Assembly: GCF_012927745.1 (NCBI RefSeq)
Contig: NZ_JABBKX010000002.1
Coordinates: forward strand, 535,999 to 599,998
Reading direction: 5' to 3'
Source: Neoroseomonas marina
Lineage (GTDB): Bacteria > Pseudomonadota > Alphaproteobacteria > Acetobacterales > Acetobacteraceae
Length of the DNA: 64,000 bases
Shown here: piece after piece, positions 26,573 to 34,372 of the stretch
Layout of the letters: each line of letters begins with the position of its first letter
Position numbering within the stretch: position 1 is the first letter of the stretch
Program-made: the position numbers and the translations under genes
Notes under the pieces: generated by a model
What the model was told of the DNA's origin: nothing
The model's input: the letters and a program-made list of their open reading frames with translations, nothing else
The model's database searches: none

Positions 26573-27573
26573 TGCGACTGTCACTCACCGAAGCGGAATC
26601 CCTCGCCCGCGCCGCACTGGCTGGCGCGGGGGCTTCGCCCGAGATGGCGGCGGCGACGGCGCGTGCGCTCGCCGCCGCCGAGGCCGCGGGCCAGGCGGGC
26701 CACGGCCTGTCCCGCGTGCCGCAGTACGCGGCCTTCCTGAAGAACGGCCGCGCCGACGGCGCCGCGATGCCGCGCATCGTCAATGAGCGCGGCGGTGCGG
26801 TGCTGGTCGATGCGCGGCACGGCCTTGCCTATCCGGCGCTTGCGCTGGCGGAGCGCGAGGCCGCATGGCGCGCGCGGGCGCATGGCGTCGCCTTCGCCGG
26901 CGTCACGAATTCCCACCATTCGGGGGCGATGGGCCTGCCGGTGGCGCGGCTGGCGGACCAGGGCCTGGTCGCGCTCGCCTTCACCAATTCGCCCGCGGCG
27001 ATGCCGGTGCCGGGCGGGCGGCGTCCGCTGATGGGCACCAACCCGGTGGCCGCGGCCTTCCCGCGTCGCGGCGCACCGCCGATCGTGATCGACATGGCGC
27101 TGTCCGAGGTCGCGCGCGGCAAGATCATGGTCGCCGCCAAGGAAGGTCGTCCGATCCCCGAGGGCTGGGCGCTCGACGCCGAGGGCCGCCCGACCACCGA
27201 CGCCAAGGCCGCGCTGTCGGGCGCGATGCTGGCGATGGGCGGCACCAAAGGGGCGCTGCTCGCGATGGTGGTGGAACTGCTCTGCGTCGCGATGACGGGC
27301 GCAGCCTTCGGCTTCGAGGCGGATTCCTTCTTCGAGGACGAAGGCAACCGCCCGCGTCTCGGCCAGGCGCTGCTGGTGGTCGATCCCGGCGCGCTCGCCG
27401 GCGCCGACGTCTTCGCGCAGCGCATGGAGGCCTTCCTCGGCGCCATGACCGCCGAGGAAGGCGTGCGCCTGCCGGGCAGCCGGCGCGATGCGCTGTCGGC
27501 CCGTGCGGCCACGGAGGGCATCGAGATCCCCGACGCGCTGCACCAGCGCCTGAAGGCTCTCGCCGCCGCGTGA
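26572..27573 (+). CDS. Ldh family (malate/lactate/sulfolactate dehydrogenase type) oxidoreductase
   Basis: A 333-residue NAD(P)-dependent enzyme of the malate/L-lactate dehydrogenase-2 family, which also contains ureidoglycolate, 2,3-diketogulonate and (R)-sulfolactate (ComC) dehydrogenases. Seen: GHGLSRVPQYA near residue 43, VTNSHHSGAMG near 115 with the catalytic His, GTNPVAAAFP near 155, DMALSEVARGK near 176 and GTKGALLAM near 223. The substrate cannot be read off. It is coupled to the Bug binding protein upstream, consistent with uptake and oxidation of a 2-hydroxy acid, and its stop overlaps the trmH GTG. Confidence 0.88.
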   Translation: MRLSLTEAESLARAALAGAGASPEMAAATARALAAAEAAGQAGHGLSRVPQYAAFLKNGRADGAAMPRIVNERGGAVLVDARHGLAYPALALAEREAAWRARAHGVAFAGVTNSHHSGAMGLPVARLADQGLVALAFTNSPAAMPVPGGRRPLMGTNPVAAAFPRRGAPPIVIDMALSEVARGKIMVAAKEGRPIPEGWALDAEGRPTTDAKAALSGAMLAMGGTKGALLAMVVELLCVAMTGAAFGFEADSFFEDEGNRPRLGQALLVVDPGALAGADVFAQRMEAFLGAMTAEEGVRLPGSRRDALSARAATEGIEIPDALHQRLKALAAA

Positions 27574-28304
27574 CCCGGGCCGCCGACCTCGACCGTCATT
27601 GCGGCCCCGCCGCGGTCGCCGCCGTCTTCGCGCGGCGGCCGCAGGACGTGATGCGCTTCTTCTACGTGGCCGAGCGGCGACGCGAGGCGGGGCCGCATTG
27701 CGCCGTCCTCGCCCGGCTGCGCCGGCCCTATCGGGAAGTGCAGCCGGCGGATCTCGCGCGCATCGCCGGCACGCAGCATCACGGTGGGATCGTCGCGCTG
27801 GCCCTGCCGCGGGCGGTGCCCGCGCTGGATCCCCGCAACCCGCCCGAGGCGCTGCGCGCCGCGCGCGTGACGCCGGTCCTCGATGGCATCGGCAATCCCC
27901 ATAACCTCGGTGCCATCGCCCGATCGGCCGCCTTCTTCGGCTGCCGGGCCCTGGTGCTGTCGGGCGATCCGCGCCAGGCGGGGCTGTCGGATGCGGCCTT
28001 CCGCACCTCGGAAGGCGGGCTCGAGGCGCTGGACCTGTTCGTTGCCGCCGACCTGCCCTTGGCCCTGCGGGCGTTGGCTCCGGCCGTCCTGACCGTCGCG
28101 GCGGTGCCGCGCGGGGGCGTGCCCCCGGCCGCCCTGCCCCGCGGCGCCCCGGTGGCGCTCGTCCTGGGCAATGAGGAGGACGGCCTGTCCCCCGCCGCGG
28201 TGGCCGCCTGCGCCCTGCGCGTGACGCTGCCCGCCGCCGGTCCGGTCGAGAGCCTGAACGTTTCGGTCGCCGCGGCGGTCCTGATCCATGCGCTTGCGGG
28301 CTGA
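27570..28304 (+). CDS. TrmH/SpoU family RNA methyltransferase
   Basis: A 244-residue 2'-O-ribose methyltransferase of the SPOUT class. The trefoil-knot motifs are seen: NPHNLGAIARSAAFFG (motif 1, residues 110-125), LVLGNEEDGLS (motif 2, near 195) and SLNVSVAAAVLIHAL (motif 3, C terminus). The N-terminal 75 residues form the RNA-recognition domain. Target could be 23S rRNA or tRNA. The GTG start overlaps the dehydrogenase stop, an unexpected partner for an organic-acid gene; the mlaE gene begins 12 bases after it. Confidence 0.92.
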   Translation: MTRAADLDRHCGPAAVAAVFARRPQDVMRFFYVAERRREAGPHCAVLARLRRPYREVQPADLARIAGTQHHGGIVALALPRAVPALDPRNPPEALRAARVTPVLDGIGNPHNLGAIARSAAFFGCRALVLSGDPRQAGLSDAAFRTSEGGLEALDLFVAADLPLALRALAPAVLTVAAVPRGGVPPAALPRGAPVALVLGNEEDGLSPAAVAACALRVTLPAAGPVESLNVSVAAAVLIHALAG

Positions 28305-28316
28305 AATTCACTTGCC

Positions 28317-29441
28317 GTGACAGGCCCGACCGGTCCAATCGACGGCATGGATGGCATGGCCGCAGGCGCGGACGCACGGATCGAGGCGCAGGACGGCGGA
28401 GCGGTGCTGGCCGTTTCCGGCCGGCTGGATACGGCGACGGCCGCGCTCTTGTGGCCGCGCGCGCCCGATCCCGCGGTGACCGCCTTCGACATCGCCGGTG
28501 TCGAAAGCGTCGATTCCGCCGGGGCCGTGCTGCTGCTGGCCATCGCGCCCGAGGCCGAGCTGCGCGGCGGGTCCGAGCCGGTGCGCGCGGTGATCGAGCG
28601 CACCCGCAAGGCGCTCGCGGCCGCGCCCCCGCCCGGGCCGCCGCCGCCCTACCACCCCATCAGTTCCATCGGCCGGGCCACGGTCAATCGGCTCCGGGAT
28701 GCGCGCGCGGGTATCGACTTCCTGGGGGAAGCGATCATCACCACCCTGCGCGTGCTGGCCAGGCCGCGGTTGCTGCGCTGGTCGGACGTGCTGCGGCACC
28801 TCGACGAGGTCGGCACGCGCGCCTTCCCGCTGACGCTGCTCCTGGGCTTCCTGATCGGCGTCATCCTGGCCTACCAGTCCTCGATCCCGCTGCGCCGCTT
28901 CGGCGCGGAGGTCTTCGTGCCCAACCTGGTCGGCATCTCCCTGCTGCGCGAACTCGGCCCGCTGCTCGCCGGCGTCGTCCTGGCCGGGCGCACCGGATCG
29001 GCCTTCGCGGCGGAACTCGGCACCATGACGGTGAACGAGGAGGTGGACGCGCTGAAGATCATGGGCATCGACGCGACCGCCATGCTGGTGCTGCCGCGGC
29101 TGGTCGCCGCGACGATCTCGATGCCCGTGCTGGCGCTGCTGATGAACCTCGCGGGCCTCGCGGGCATGACGCTGATCATGAGCACGCTCGGCTACCCCTG
29201 GGCGGCGGTGGAATCCCAGCTGCAGCAATGGCTGACGCTGAAGGACCTGGTCGGCGGCCTGTTCAAGGCGGCCTGCTTCGGCCTGGTGATCGCGGGCATC
29301 GGCTGCCGCGCCGGGCTGTCCGCGGGCCGCGGGCCGCGGGCGGTCGGCGATGCGGCGACTGCGGCGGTGGTGGGCGGCATCGTCGCCATCGTCGCCATGG
29401 ACGGCGTCTTCGCCGTGCTGTTCTTCCGGCTGGGAATCTGA
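28317..29441 (+). CDS. mlaE: MlaE family lipid ABC transporter permease with N-terminal STAS domain
   Basis: A 374-residue permease of the Mla-type phospholipid/toluene-tolerance transporter. The first 95 residues form a STAS-like domain (LAVSGRLDTATAALLW, FDIAGVESVDSAGAVLLLA), fused as in many alphaproteobacteria in place of a separate MlaB. A Pro-rich linker follows. The MlaE part begins near residue 120, with VGTRAFPLTLLLGFLIGVILAYQ, GPLLAGVVLAGRTGSAFAAELG and NEEVDALKIMGID all diagnostic. About five membrane helices follow. The GTG at 28317 is uncertain; ATGs at 28347 and 28356 also fit. First of four tightly packed genes. Confidence 0.93.
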   Translation: MTGPTGPIDGMDGMAAGADARIEAQDGGAVLAVSGRLDTATAALLWPRAPDPAVTAFDIAGVESVDSAGAVLLLAIAPEAELRGGSEPVRAVIERTRKALAAAPPPGPPPPYHPISSIGRATVNRLRDARAGIDFLGEAIITTLRVLARPRLLRWSDVLRHLDEVGTRAFPLTLLLGFLIGVILAYQSSIPLRRFGAEVFVPNLVGISLLRELGPLLAGVVLAGRTGSAFAAELGTMTVNEEVDALKIMGIDATAMLVLPRLVAATISMPVLALLMNLAGLAGMTLIMSTLGYPWAAVESQLQQWLTLKDLVGGLFKAACFGLVIAGIGCRAGLSAGRGPRAVGDAATAAVVGGIVAIVAMDGVFAVLFFRLGI

Positions 29442-29443
29442 GC

Positions 29444-30196
29444 GTGGCCGAGGAACCGGTCATCCGCGCCGAGGGCCTCTCGGTCCGCTTCGGCGCCCGC
29501 ACCGTCTTCAAGGACGTGACCTTCGACGTGCGCCGGGGCGAGATCTTCGTCATCCTCGGCGGATCCGGCTGCGGCAAGTCGACGCTGCTCAAGACGTTGA
29601 TCGGCCTGGTGCCGCTCGCGGCCGGCCGCGCCTGGCTGCTGGGCGAGGAGATCGCCGCCGCGGGTGACGAGGCGCGGCGCGCGCTGTTGCGGCGCATCGG
29701 CGTGATGTGGCAGTCCGGCGCCCTGTTCGGGAGCATGACCCTGACCGAGAACGTGGAACTGCCGATCGAGGAGCATACAGGCCTGCCACGCCCGGCGCGG
29801 TCGATGCTCGCGCGGGCCAAGCTCGGTCTGGTCGGCCTCGGCGATGCCGCGGGGCGACTCCCCGCCGAGATCTCGGGCGGCATGGCGAAGCGCGCGGGCA
29901 TCGCGCGGGCCATGGCGCTCGACCCGCCGCTGCTCTTCCTCGACGAACCGTCGGCAGGGCTCGATCCCATCACCTCGGCCGGTCTCGACAAGTTGATCGT
30001 CGAGATCGCGCGCGAGACCGGCACCACCTTCGTCGTGGTGACGCACGAACTCCAGTCCATCCTGGCGATCGGCGACCGCTGCATCATGCTCGACAAGGAG
30101 GCGCAGGGCATGATCGCCGAAGGCGACCCGAAACGTCTGCGCGAGGACAGCACCCACCCCACGGTGCGCGCCTTCTTCCGGCGAGAGGCCGCCTGA
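29444..30196 (+). CDS. mlaF: MlaF family ABC transporter ATP-binding protein
   Basis: A 250-residue ATPase that powers the MlaE permease. Walker A GGSGCGKST is near residue 40, the Q-loop lies in MWQSGALFGSMT near 85, the signature is ISGGMAKRAGIARA near 145, Walker B is LLFLDEPSAGLDP near 163 and the switch His is in VVVTHEL near 198. The signature and the SAGLDP variant are those of MlaF/Ttg2A. It starts with GTG 2 bases after the mlaE stop and is followed 1 base later by mlaD. Confidence 0.95.
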   Translation: MAEEPVIRAEGLSVRFGARTVFKDVTFDVRRGEIFVILGGSGCGKSTLLKTLIGLVPLAAGRAWLLGEEIAAAGDEARRALLRRIGVMWQSGALFGSMTLTENVELPIEEHTGLPRPARSMLARAKLGLVGLGDAAGRLPAEISGGMAKRAGIARAMALDPPLLFLDEPSAGLDPITSAGLDKLIVEIARETGTTFVVVTHELQSILAIGDRCIMLDKEAQGMIAEGDPKRLREDSTHPTVRAFFRREAA

Positions 30197-30197
30197 C

Positions 30198-31247
30198 ATG
30201 CCGCAATCCGGGCGTTCGCTCTATTTCCGCGTCGGGGCGCTGGTGCTGGTCGGCATCGGCCTGGCGGTCGGCTTCGTGCTGTTCCTCACCTCCGGGGCGC
30301 TGCGCGGCCAGCAGATGACCTTCGAGACCTACATCCGCGAATCCATCGCCGGCCTCGATGTCGGCGCGCCCGTGCGCTTCCGCGGCGTGCCGGTGGGGCG
30401 CGTGACGGAACTCGGCCTCGTCTCGGTGGTCTACAGCGCCTCGATGCGCGGGGCGGACGACCCGGCCTCGCGGCTGGTGCTGGTGCGTTTCGCGGTCGAC
30501 CCCCAGCGCTACGGGGATGCGTCGGTCGAAAGCGCGGTCCGCGCCGGCCTGCGTGTGCGCGTCGCTTCCTCCGGCGTGACAGGCCTGGCCTATCTCGAGG
30601 TGGATTTCGTGCGCGACCCCGCAGCGGCCCCGCCGATCGAGGTGCCCTGGACCCCGCGCTATCCGGTGATCCCGTCCGTGCCCTCGACGATCACGCAGGT
30701 GACGAGCGCTGCGGAGCGGCTGATGACGCAGCTCGCCGACCTCGACCTGCGCGCGCTGATCGATTCCGCGACCGCCCTGATCAACGACTTCCGCGACCAG
30801 GTGGGCGGGCAGGGCGACCTCGCCACCACCCTGCGCGAGGCCGCGGCGACGATGACGGTCCTGCGGGAAGCCATCCAGGGCGCAGCCCTGTCCGAGACCA
30901 TCGCCGACATCCGCCGCGCCGCCGATCGCGTTGCCGCGGCGGGGGATTCGGCCCAGACCCTGATCGGCGGGCCGGAGATGGCCCGCACGGTCGAGAGCAT
31001 CGGCCAGGCCGCGGCCGACCTGCGGACGTCGATCGCGCGGCTGCCGGCGGTGATCCAGACGCTCGAACTGGCGCTGCGCAGCGTCCGCGGCACGACCACC
31101 GACGCGCAGGCCGACCTTGGCCCGCTGCTGCGCGACCTCCGCGCGACGGTCGCGAGCCTGCGCGACACCGCCGAGGCGCTGCGCCGCAGCCCCTCGCAGT
31201 CGCTCTTCGGCGCACCGCCGCCACCTCCGCCCCGGGATCGCCGCTGA
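30198..31247 (+). CDS. mlaD: MlaD family (MCE domain) periplasmic lipid-binding protein
   Basis: A 349-residue protein anchored by one N-terminal membrane helix (about residues 9-32) with an MCE domain at roughly 38-150. Seen: SIAGLDVGAPVRFRGVPVGRV and LRVRVASSGVTGLAYLEVDF, both hallmark MCE stretches. The remaining 190 residues are mostly helical and probably form a coiled coil extending through the periplasm, ending in a Pro-rich tail. MCE hexamers carry phospholipid between the membranes. The domain is longer than E. coli MlaD (183 residues), as is common where no separate MlaC is present, and no mlaC is seen here. Confidence 0.93.
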   Translation: MPQSGRSLYFRVGALVLVGIGLAVGFVLFLTSGALRGQQMTFETYIRESIAGLDVGAPVRFRGVPVGRVTELGLVSVVYSASMRGADDPASRLVLVRFAVDPQRYGDASVESAVRAGLRVRVASSGVTGLAYLEVDFVRDPAAAPPIEVPWTPRYPVIPSVPSTITQVTSAAERLMTQLADLDLRALIDSATALINDFRDQVGGQGDLATTLREAAATMTVLREAIQGAALSETIADIRRAADRVAAAGDSAQTLIGGPEMARTVESIGQAAADLRTSIARLPAVIQTLELALRSVRGTTTDAQADLGPLLRDLRATVASLRDTAEALRRSPSQSLFGAPPPPPPRDRR

Positions 31248-31248
31248 C

Positions 31249-31851
31249 ATGGCCCTTCGCCGCACCCTCCTGGTCGCGCCGCTGCTCGCGGCCTGTTCGG
31301 TCCTGCCGGACCGGCCCTATATCGACACGTTGCGCTTCCCGCTGGAGCCCCGCCGGCCCGGCCTGCCGCGCACCGGCCGCGCGCGCCGGACGCTGTTGGT
31401 GCGCACCATCCGCGCCGGCGCGGGGCTCGAGACGCGCAACCTGCGCACGATCCGCCCCGATGGGACGGAGAGCCTCGACTTCTATGCCGAATGGGCGGCG
31501 CCGCCGGCCGAGGCCGCGGAGCAGTCGCTGCGCCGCTGGCTGATCGATTCCCGGCTGTTCGCCGGCATTCTCGCGCCAGGATCGCGCGTCGCGCCGGACT
31601 TCACGCTGGAAGGCGAACTGACCGCGCTGGCCGCGATGCAGGGCGAAGGCGTCGCGCGCGCCGAGCTGACCCTGCTGCTGGTCGACGACCGCGCCGGCGG
31701 CAACCTCGTCGGTCAGCTCGTCAGCAGCGGCACGGCGCCGTTGGCCTCCGGCACCAGCCCGCCGACGCCGGAACAGGCGGCCTCGGCGATGAGCGCGGCG
31801 CTGGGCAACGCCCTCGCCTCGCTCGAACAGGCGCTGGCGCGCTTCGCCTGA
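31249..31851 (+). CDS. ABC-type transport auxiliary lipoprotein (PqiC/DUF330-like)
   Basis: A 200-residue lipoprotein. The lipobox LLAAC places the lipidated cysteine at residue 16. The body matches the ABC transporter auxiliary component family that accompanies MCE systems: TLLVRTIRAGAGLETRN near residue 48, DFYAEWAAPPAEAAEQSLRRWL near 80 and DFTLEGELTALA near 120. In PqiC-type proteins this domain docks an MCE tube to the outer membrane. It is the last gene of the mlaEFD operon, with its ATG 1 base after the mlaD stop, and lies 5 bases from the convergent hmgA-like gene. Confidence 0.88.
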   Translation: MALRRTLLVAPLLAACSVLPDRPYIDTLRFPLEPRRPGLPRTGRARRTLLVRTIRAGAGLETRNLRTIRPDGTESLDFYAEWAAPPAEAAEQSLRRWLIDSRLFAGILAPGSRVAPDFTLEGELTALAAMQGEGVARAELTLLLVDDRAGGNLVGQLVSSGTAPLASGTSPPTPEQAASAMSAALGNALASLEQALARFA

Positions 31852-31855
31852 AGCG

Positions 31856-33007
31856 CTACTCGGCCGCCTTGGCGGGTGCCGGGGCGGCCTTCCAGGAATA
31901 GGCGTAGTCGCCCCATTCGACGGCGCTCGCGGCCTCCCCGATCTCGAGCGCGTCGCGCGTGTCGAGCATCACCGCATATTCGTCCGTCGCCGGCTTCTTC
32001 GGCGTGAAGGCATTGCCCAGCGCCTTGGGATGCGGGCCATGGGTGAAGCCGCAGGGGTGCAGCGTCATCATCCCGGCATGGATGTTGTCGCGACTGAAGA
32101 AGTCCCCCGCGTGGTAGAACAGCACCTCGTCGTAATCGTCGTTGTTGTGGAAGAAGGGCACCTTCAGCGCGCCGGGATCGGTCTCGAAGGGCCGCGGGCA
32201 GAAGGTGCAGATCACGAAGCGGTTGGCGACGAAGGTCGTGTGGGCGCTCGGGGGCAGGTGGTAGCGGTGGGACATCAGCGGGCGGATGTCAGCGACGTTC
32301 AGCTTCACCGGCGAGAGGTCCCCGTGCCAGCCCACCGCGTCGAGCGGATTGAACGGATAGGTCACGGTCGAGAGCGCATTGCGCCGCTTGATCCGCACCG
32401 CCCATTCCTGCCCGTTCGCCTGGTCGCGGAAGGCCTCGTCGAGCTTCGGCGTTTCCAGCACCGCGGGGTCGAAGACGGCGTGCTTGCCGACCATGCCGCG
32501 GTCCGGCAGCTGGTAGGTCGATCCCGTCGCCTCGATCAGCAGGGCGGTGACCGGCGCGCTGCATTCCATGCGCCACATGGTCGATCGCGGCAGCACGATG
32601 TAGTCGCCGGCGCGGAAGGGCAGGCGGCCGTAGTCGCAGAACAGGTCGCCCGCGCCCTGGTGGATGAACAGCAATTCGTCGCCGTCCCCGTTGCGCGCCA
32701 AGTGATCCATCTTCGCCGGCGCGCGCCAGAAGCGCAGCCGGACATGGGCGTTGAACAGGATCTCGGCGGCGTCCCAGGGGCTCGGCTGCGCGGCGTTGAT
32801 CTTCACCAGGTCGAAGGCACGCGGGCGCAGCGGGCCCTGCCAGGACGTCCAGCCGGTCGGCGGATGCCGGTGATACATGTGCGTCGCCGGGCCGAAGAAA
32901 CCTTCCTTGCCCATCTCGCGCTCGAAGGTGCTGTCGGGCAGGTCCGCATGCGCCTGCTTCGAGGAAAGGCCCTCGCTCCGCGGGAAGGGAATGTACTGGC
33001 GCGTCAT
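31856..33007 (-). CDS. homogentisate 1,2-dioxygenase-like protein
   Basis: A 383-residue cupin-fold ring-cleavage dioxygenase related to HmgA, which opens homogentisate to maleylacetoacetate in tyrosine breakdown. Seen: FDLVKINAAQPSPWDAAEIL near residue 65, DHLARNGDGDELLFIHQG near 100, PFFHNNDDYDEVLFYHAGDF near 275 and HPCGFTHGPHP near 320. It is shorter than the canonical 430-450 residues, and the His/Glu spacing of the iron site differs by one from the human enzyme, so the substrate may be a related dihydroxyphenyl acid. It diverges from a MarR gene across a palindrome. Confidence 0.8.
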   Translation of the reverse strand: MTRQYIPFPRSEGLSSKQAHADLPDSTFEREMGKEGFFGPATHMYHRHPPTGWTSWQGPLRPRAFDLVKINAAQPSPWDAAEILFNAHVRLRFWRAPAKMDHLARNGDGDELLFIHQGAGDLFCDYGRLPFRAGDYIVLPRSTMWRMECSAPVTALLIEATGSTYQLPDRGMVGKHAVFDPAVLETPKLDEAFRDQANGQEWAVRIKRRNALSTVTYPFNPLDAVGWHGDLSPVKLNVADIRPLMSHRYHLPPSAHTTFVANRFVICTFCPRPFETDPGALKVPFFHNNDDYDEVLFYHAGDFFSRDNIHAGMMTLHPCGFTHGPHPKALGNAFTPKKPATDEYAVMLDTRDALEIGEAASAVEWGDYAYSWKAAPAPAKAAE

Positions 33008-33046
33008 CGCGGCGATTCCTCCGGGGCTGGACTTCGCGCGGAAGAT

Positions 33047-33062
33047 GGTTTCAAGTGAAACC
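33047..33062. promoter_or_regulatory. MarR operator candidate between hmgA-like and marR genes
   Basis: GGTTTCAAGTGAAACC has perfect 7-bp arms (GGTTTCA/TGAAACC) around a 2-base centre. It sits in the 56-base divergent gap, ending 1 base before the regulator's ATG. MarR dimers bind such 16-20-base palindromes, so this site probably represses both genes until an aromatic acid binds the regulator. Function is inferred from symmetry and position. Confidence 0.6.
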
Positions 33063-33063
33063 A

Positions 33064-33531
33064 ATGTCAACCGCCTTCGATCTCGACGCGTTCCTCCCCT
33101 ACCGGCTTTCGGTCACGTCGAACCTCGTCTCGCGGCTGTTCGCGCGGCGCTATGCGGAAGAATTCGGCCTGACCATCGCGGAATGGCGGGTGATCGCCGT
33201 GCTCGGGGCGGATGGCACGGCGACGGCCTCGGCGGTGCGTGCGCGGACAGGCATGGACAAGGCGAAGGTCAGCCGCGCGGTGGCGGGGCTCGAGGCGCGG
33301 GGCCTGATCCGCCATGTCGCGCATCGCGGCGACCGGCGGCTCGATCCGTTGGCGTTGAGTGCCGCGGGGCGGCGTATCCTCGATGCCATCGTCCCGCGCG
33401 CCCGCGCGCTGGAAGCCGAGCTCTTCGCCACGCTGCCGCCCGGCACGCGGGAGGCGCTGGAGGATGCCCTGCACGCGATCGCCCGTCGCGCAACCGTGAT
33501 GGGCGCCGGCCCGGGCGACGGACCGGACTGA
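33064..33531 (+). CDS. MarR family transcriptional regulator
   Basis: A 155-residue winged-helix regulator. Seen: a dimerisation helix with LVSRLFARRYAEEFGLTIAEWRVIAVL (split over helices 1-2), recognition helix GMDKAKVSRAVAGLEARGL near residue 65 and the wing RHVAHRGDRRLDPLALSAAGR. MarR proteins usually answer phenolic or aromatic acids and control adjacent catabolic genes, matching the divergent homogentisate dioxygenase-like gene. The ATG at 33064 is preferred; an in-frame GTG at 33055 lies within the palindrome. The C terminus past residue 145 is Gly-rich. Confidence 0.9.
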   Translation: MSTAFDLDAFLPYRLSVTSNLVSRLFARRYAEEFGLTIAEWRVIAVLGADGTATASAVRARTGMDKAKVSRAVAGLEARGLIRHVAHRGDRRLDPLALSAAGRRILDAIVPRARALEAELFATLPPGTREALEDALHAIARRATVMGAGPGDGPD

Positions 33532-33652
33532 AGCGCTTCGCATCGGGATCACAGCCCGCACGGCCGCAACGTTGGCGAGGTACGCATGCCTCGGCTAGCC
33601 TGCGGGCGACCCGACGGGCGCTCCGCCCGCCATCTAGAAGGGGGAGAGCCCG

Positions 33653-34330
33653 ATGTTCATGCGACGCTTCCTGACCGCCGCGACGGCGGCCGTCCTGGCC
33701 TGGGGCGGTCTGTCCGCCGCGGCGCAGGCGCAGACCGGCGACCCGTCCTTCAACCTGGTGAACCGCAGCAACCGCACGATCTACGAGGCCTATGCCTCCC
33801 CGGCGTCGGACAGCAACTGGGGCCAGGACCGGCTGGGGCAGAACGTGATTCCGGCCGGCCGGTCCTTCGTCGTGCGCCTGCCGCAGGGCGACTGCATCTA
33901 CGACGTGCGCGTGGTCTACGAACGCGCCGGGGGCCCGGCCGAGGAACGCCGCAACATCAACCTGTGCAACCTGACCGAGCTTGCCTTCGACGGCAGCCGA
34001 GCGCAGGCGCAGCAGCAGGGCGGCCAGCGTCCGCAGCAGCAACAGCAGCGCCCGCAGCAGGCCGGCCCGACCGGCAATCCGTCCTTCAACCTGGTGAACC
34101 AGGGCCGCGCGACGGTGATGGAGGTCTATGCCTCGCCGACGACCGACCAGAACTGGGGCCCGGACCGTCTCGGCGCGGACACCGTGGCGCCGGGCGCGGT
34201 CTATCCGGTGCGGCTGCCGGAAGGCCCGTGCATGTATGACATCCGCTTCGTCTACGACAGCGGCCAGCCGCAGGAGCGGCGCAACGTGAACCTGTGCGAG
34301 ATCACCAACGTCACGGTCCCGCTGCAGTAG
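33653..34330 (+). CDS. exported protein with two copies of one domain and a Gln-rich linker
   Basis: A 225-residue protein with a signal peptide ending SAAAQAQ near residue 26. Two copies of an 85-residue domain (about 28-115 and 140-225) share GNPSFNLVN/GDPSFNLVN starts, EAYASPASDSNWG against EVYASPTTDQNWG, C-x-YD and RRNxNLCxxT ends. Each domain has a pair of cysteines, probably disulfide-bonded. They are joined by a Gln/Arg/Pro-rich linker at 115-138. Similar single-domain proteins occur in alphaproteobacteria without known function; some are mislabelled argininosuccinate lyase. The gene stands alone, preceded by GGGGGAGA as ribosome site. Confidence 0.75.
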   Translation: MFMRRFLTAATAAVLAWGGLSAAAQAQTGDPSFNLVNRSNRTIYEAYASPASDSNWGQDRLGQNVIPAGRSFVVRLPQGDCIYDVRVVYERAGGPAEERRNINLCNLTELAFDGSRAQAQQQGGQRPQQQQQRPQQAGPTGNPSFNLVNQGRATVMEVYASPTTDQNWGPDRLGADTVAPGAVYPVRLPEGPCMYDIRFVYDSGQPQERRNVNLCEITNVTVPLQ

Positions 34331-34372
34331 CGGGGGCGGCGGGGGGACGCGTTGCGGCCCCCCGCGCGAGCT

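Noticed and set aside
33653..34330. Argininosuccinate lyase annotation for the duplicated-domain protein
   Set aside because: True argH is at 54631-56019; this small exported protein has none of the lyase motifs.
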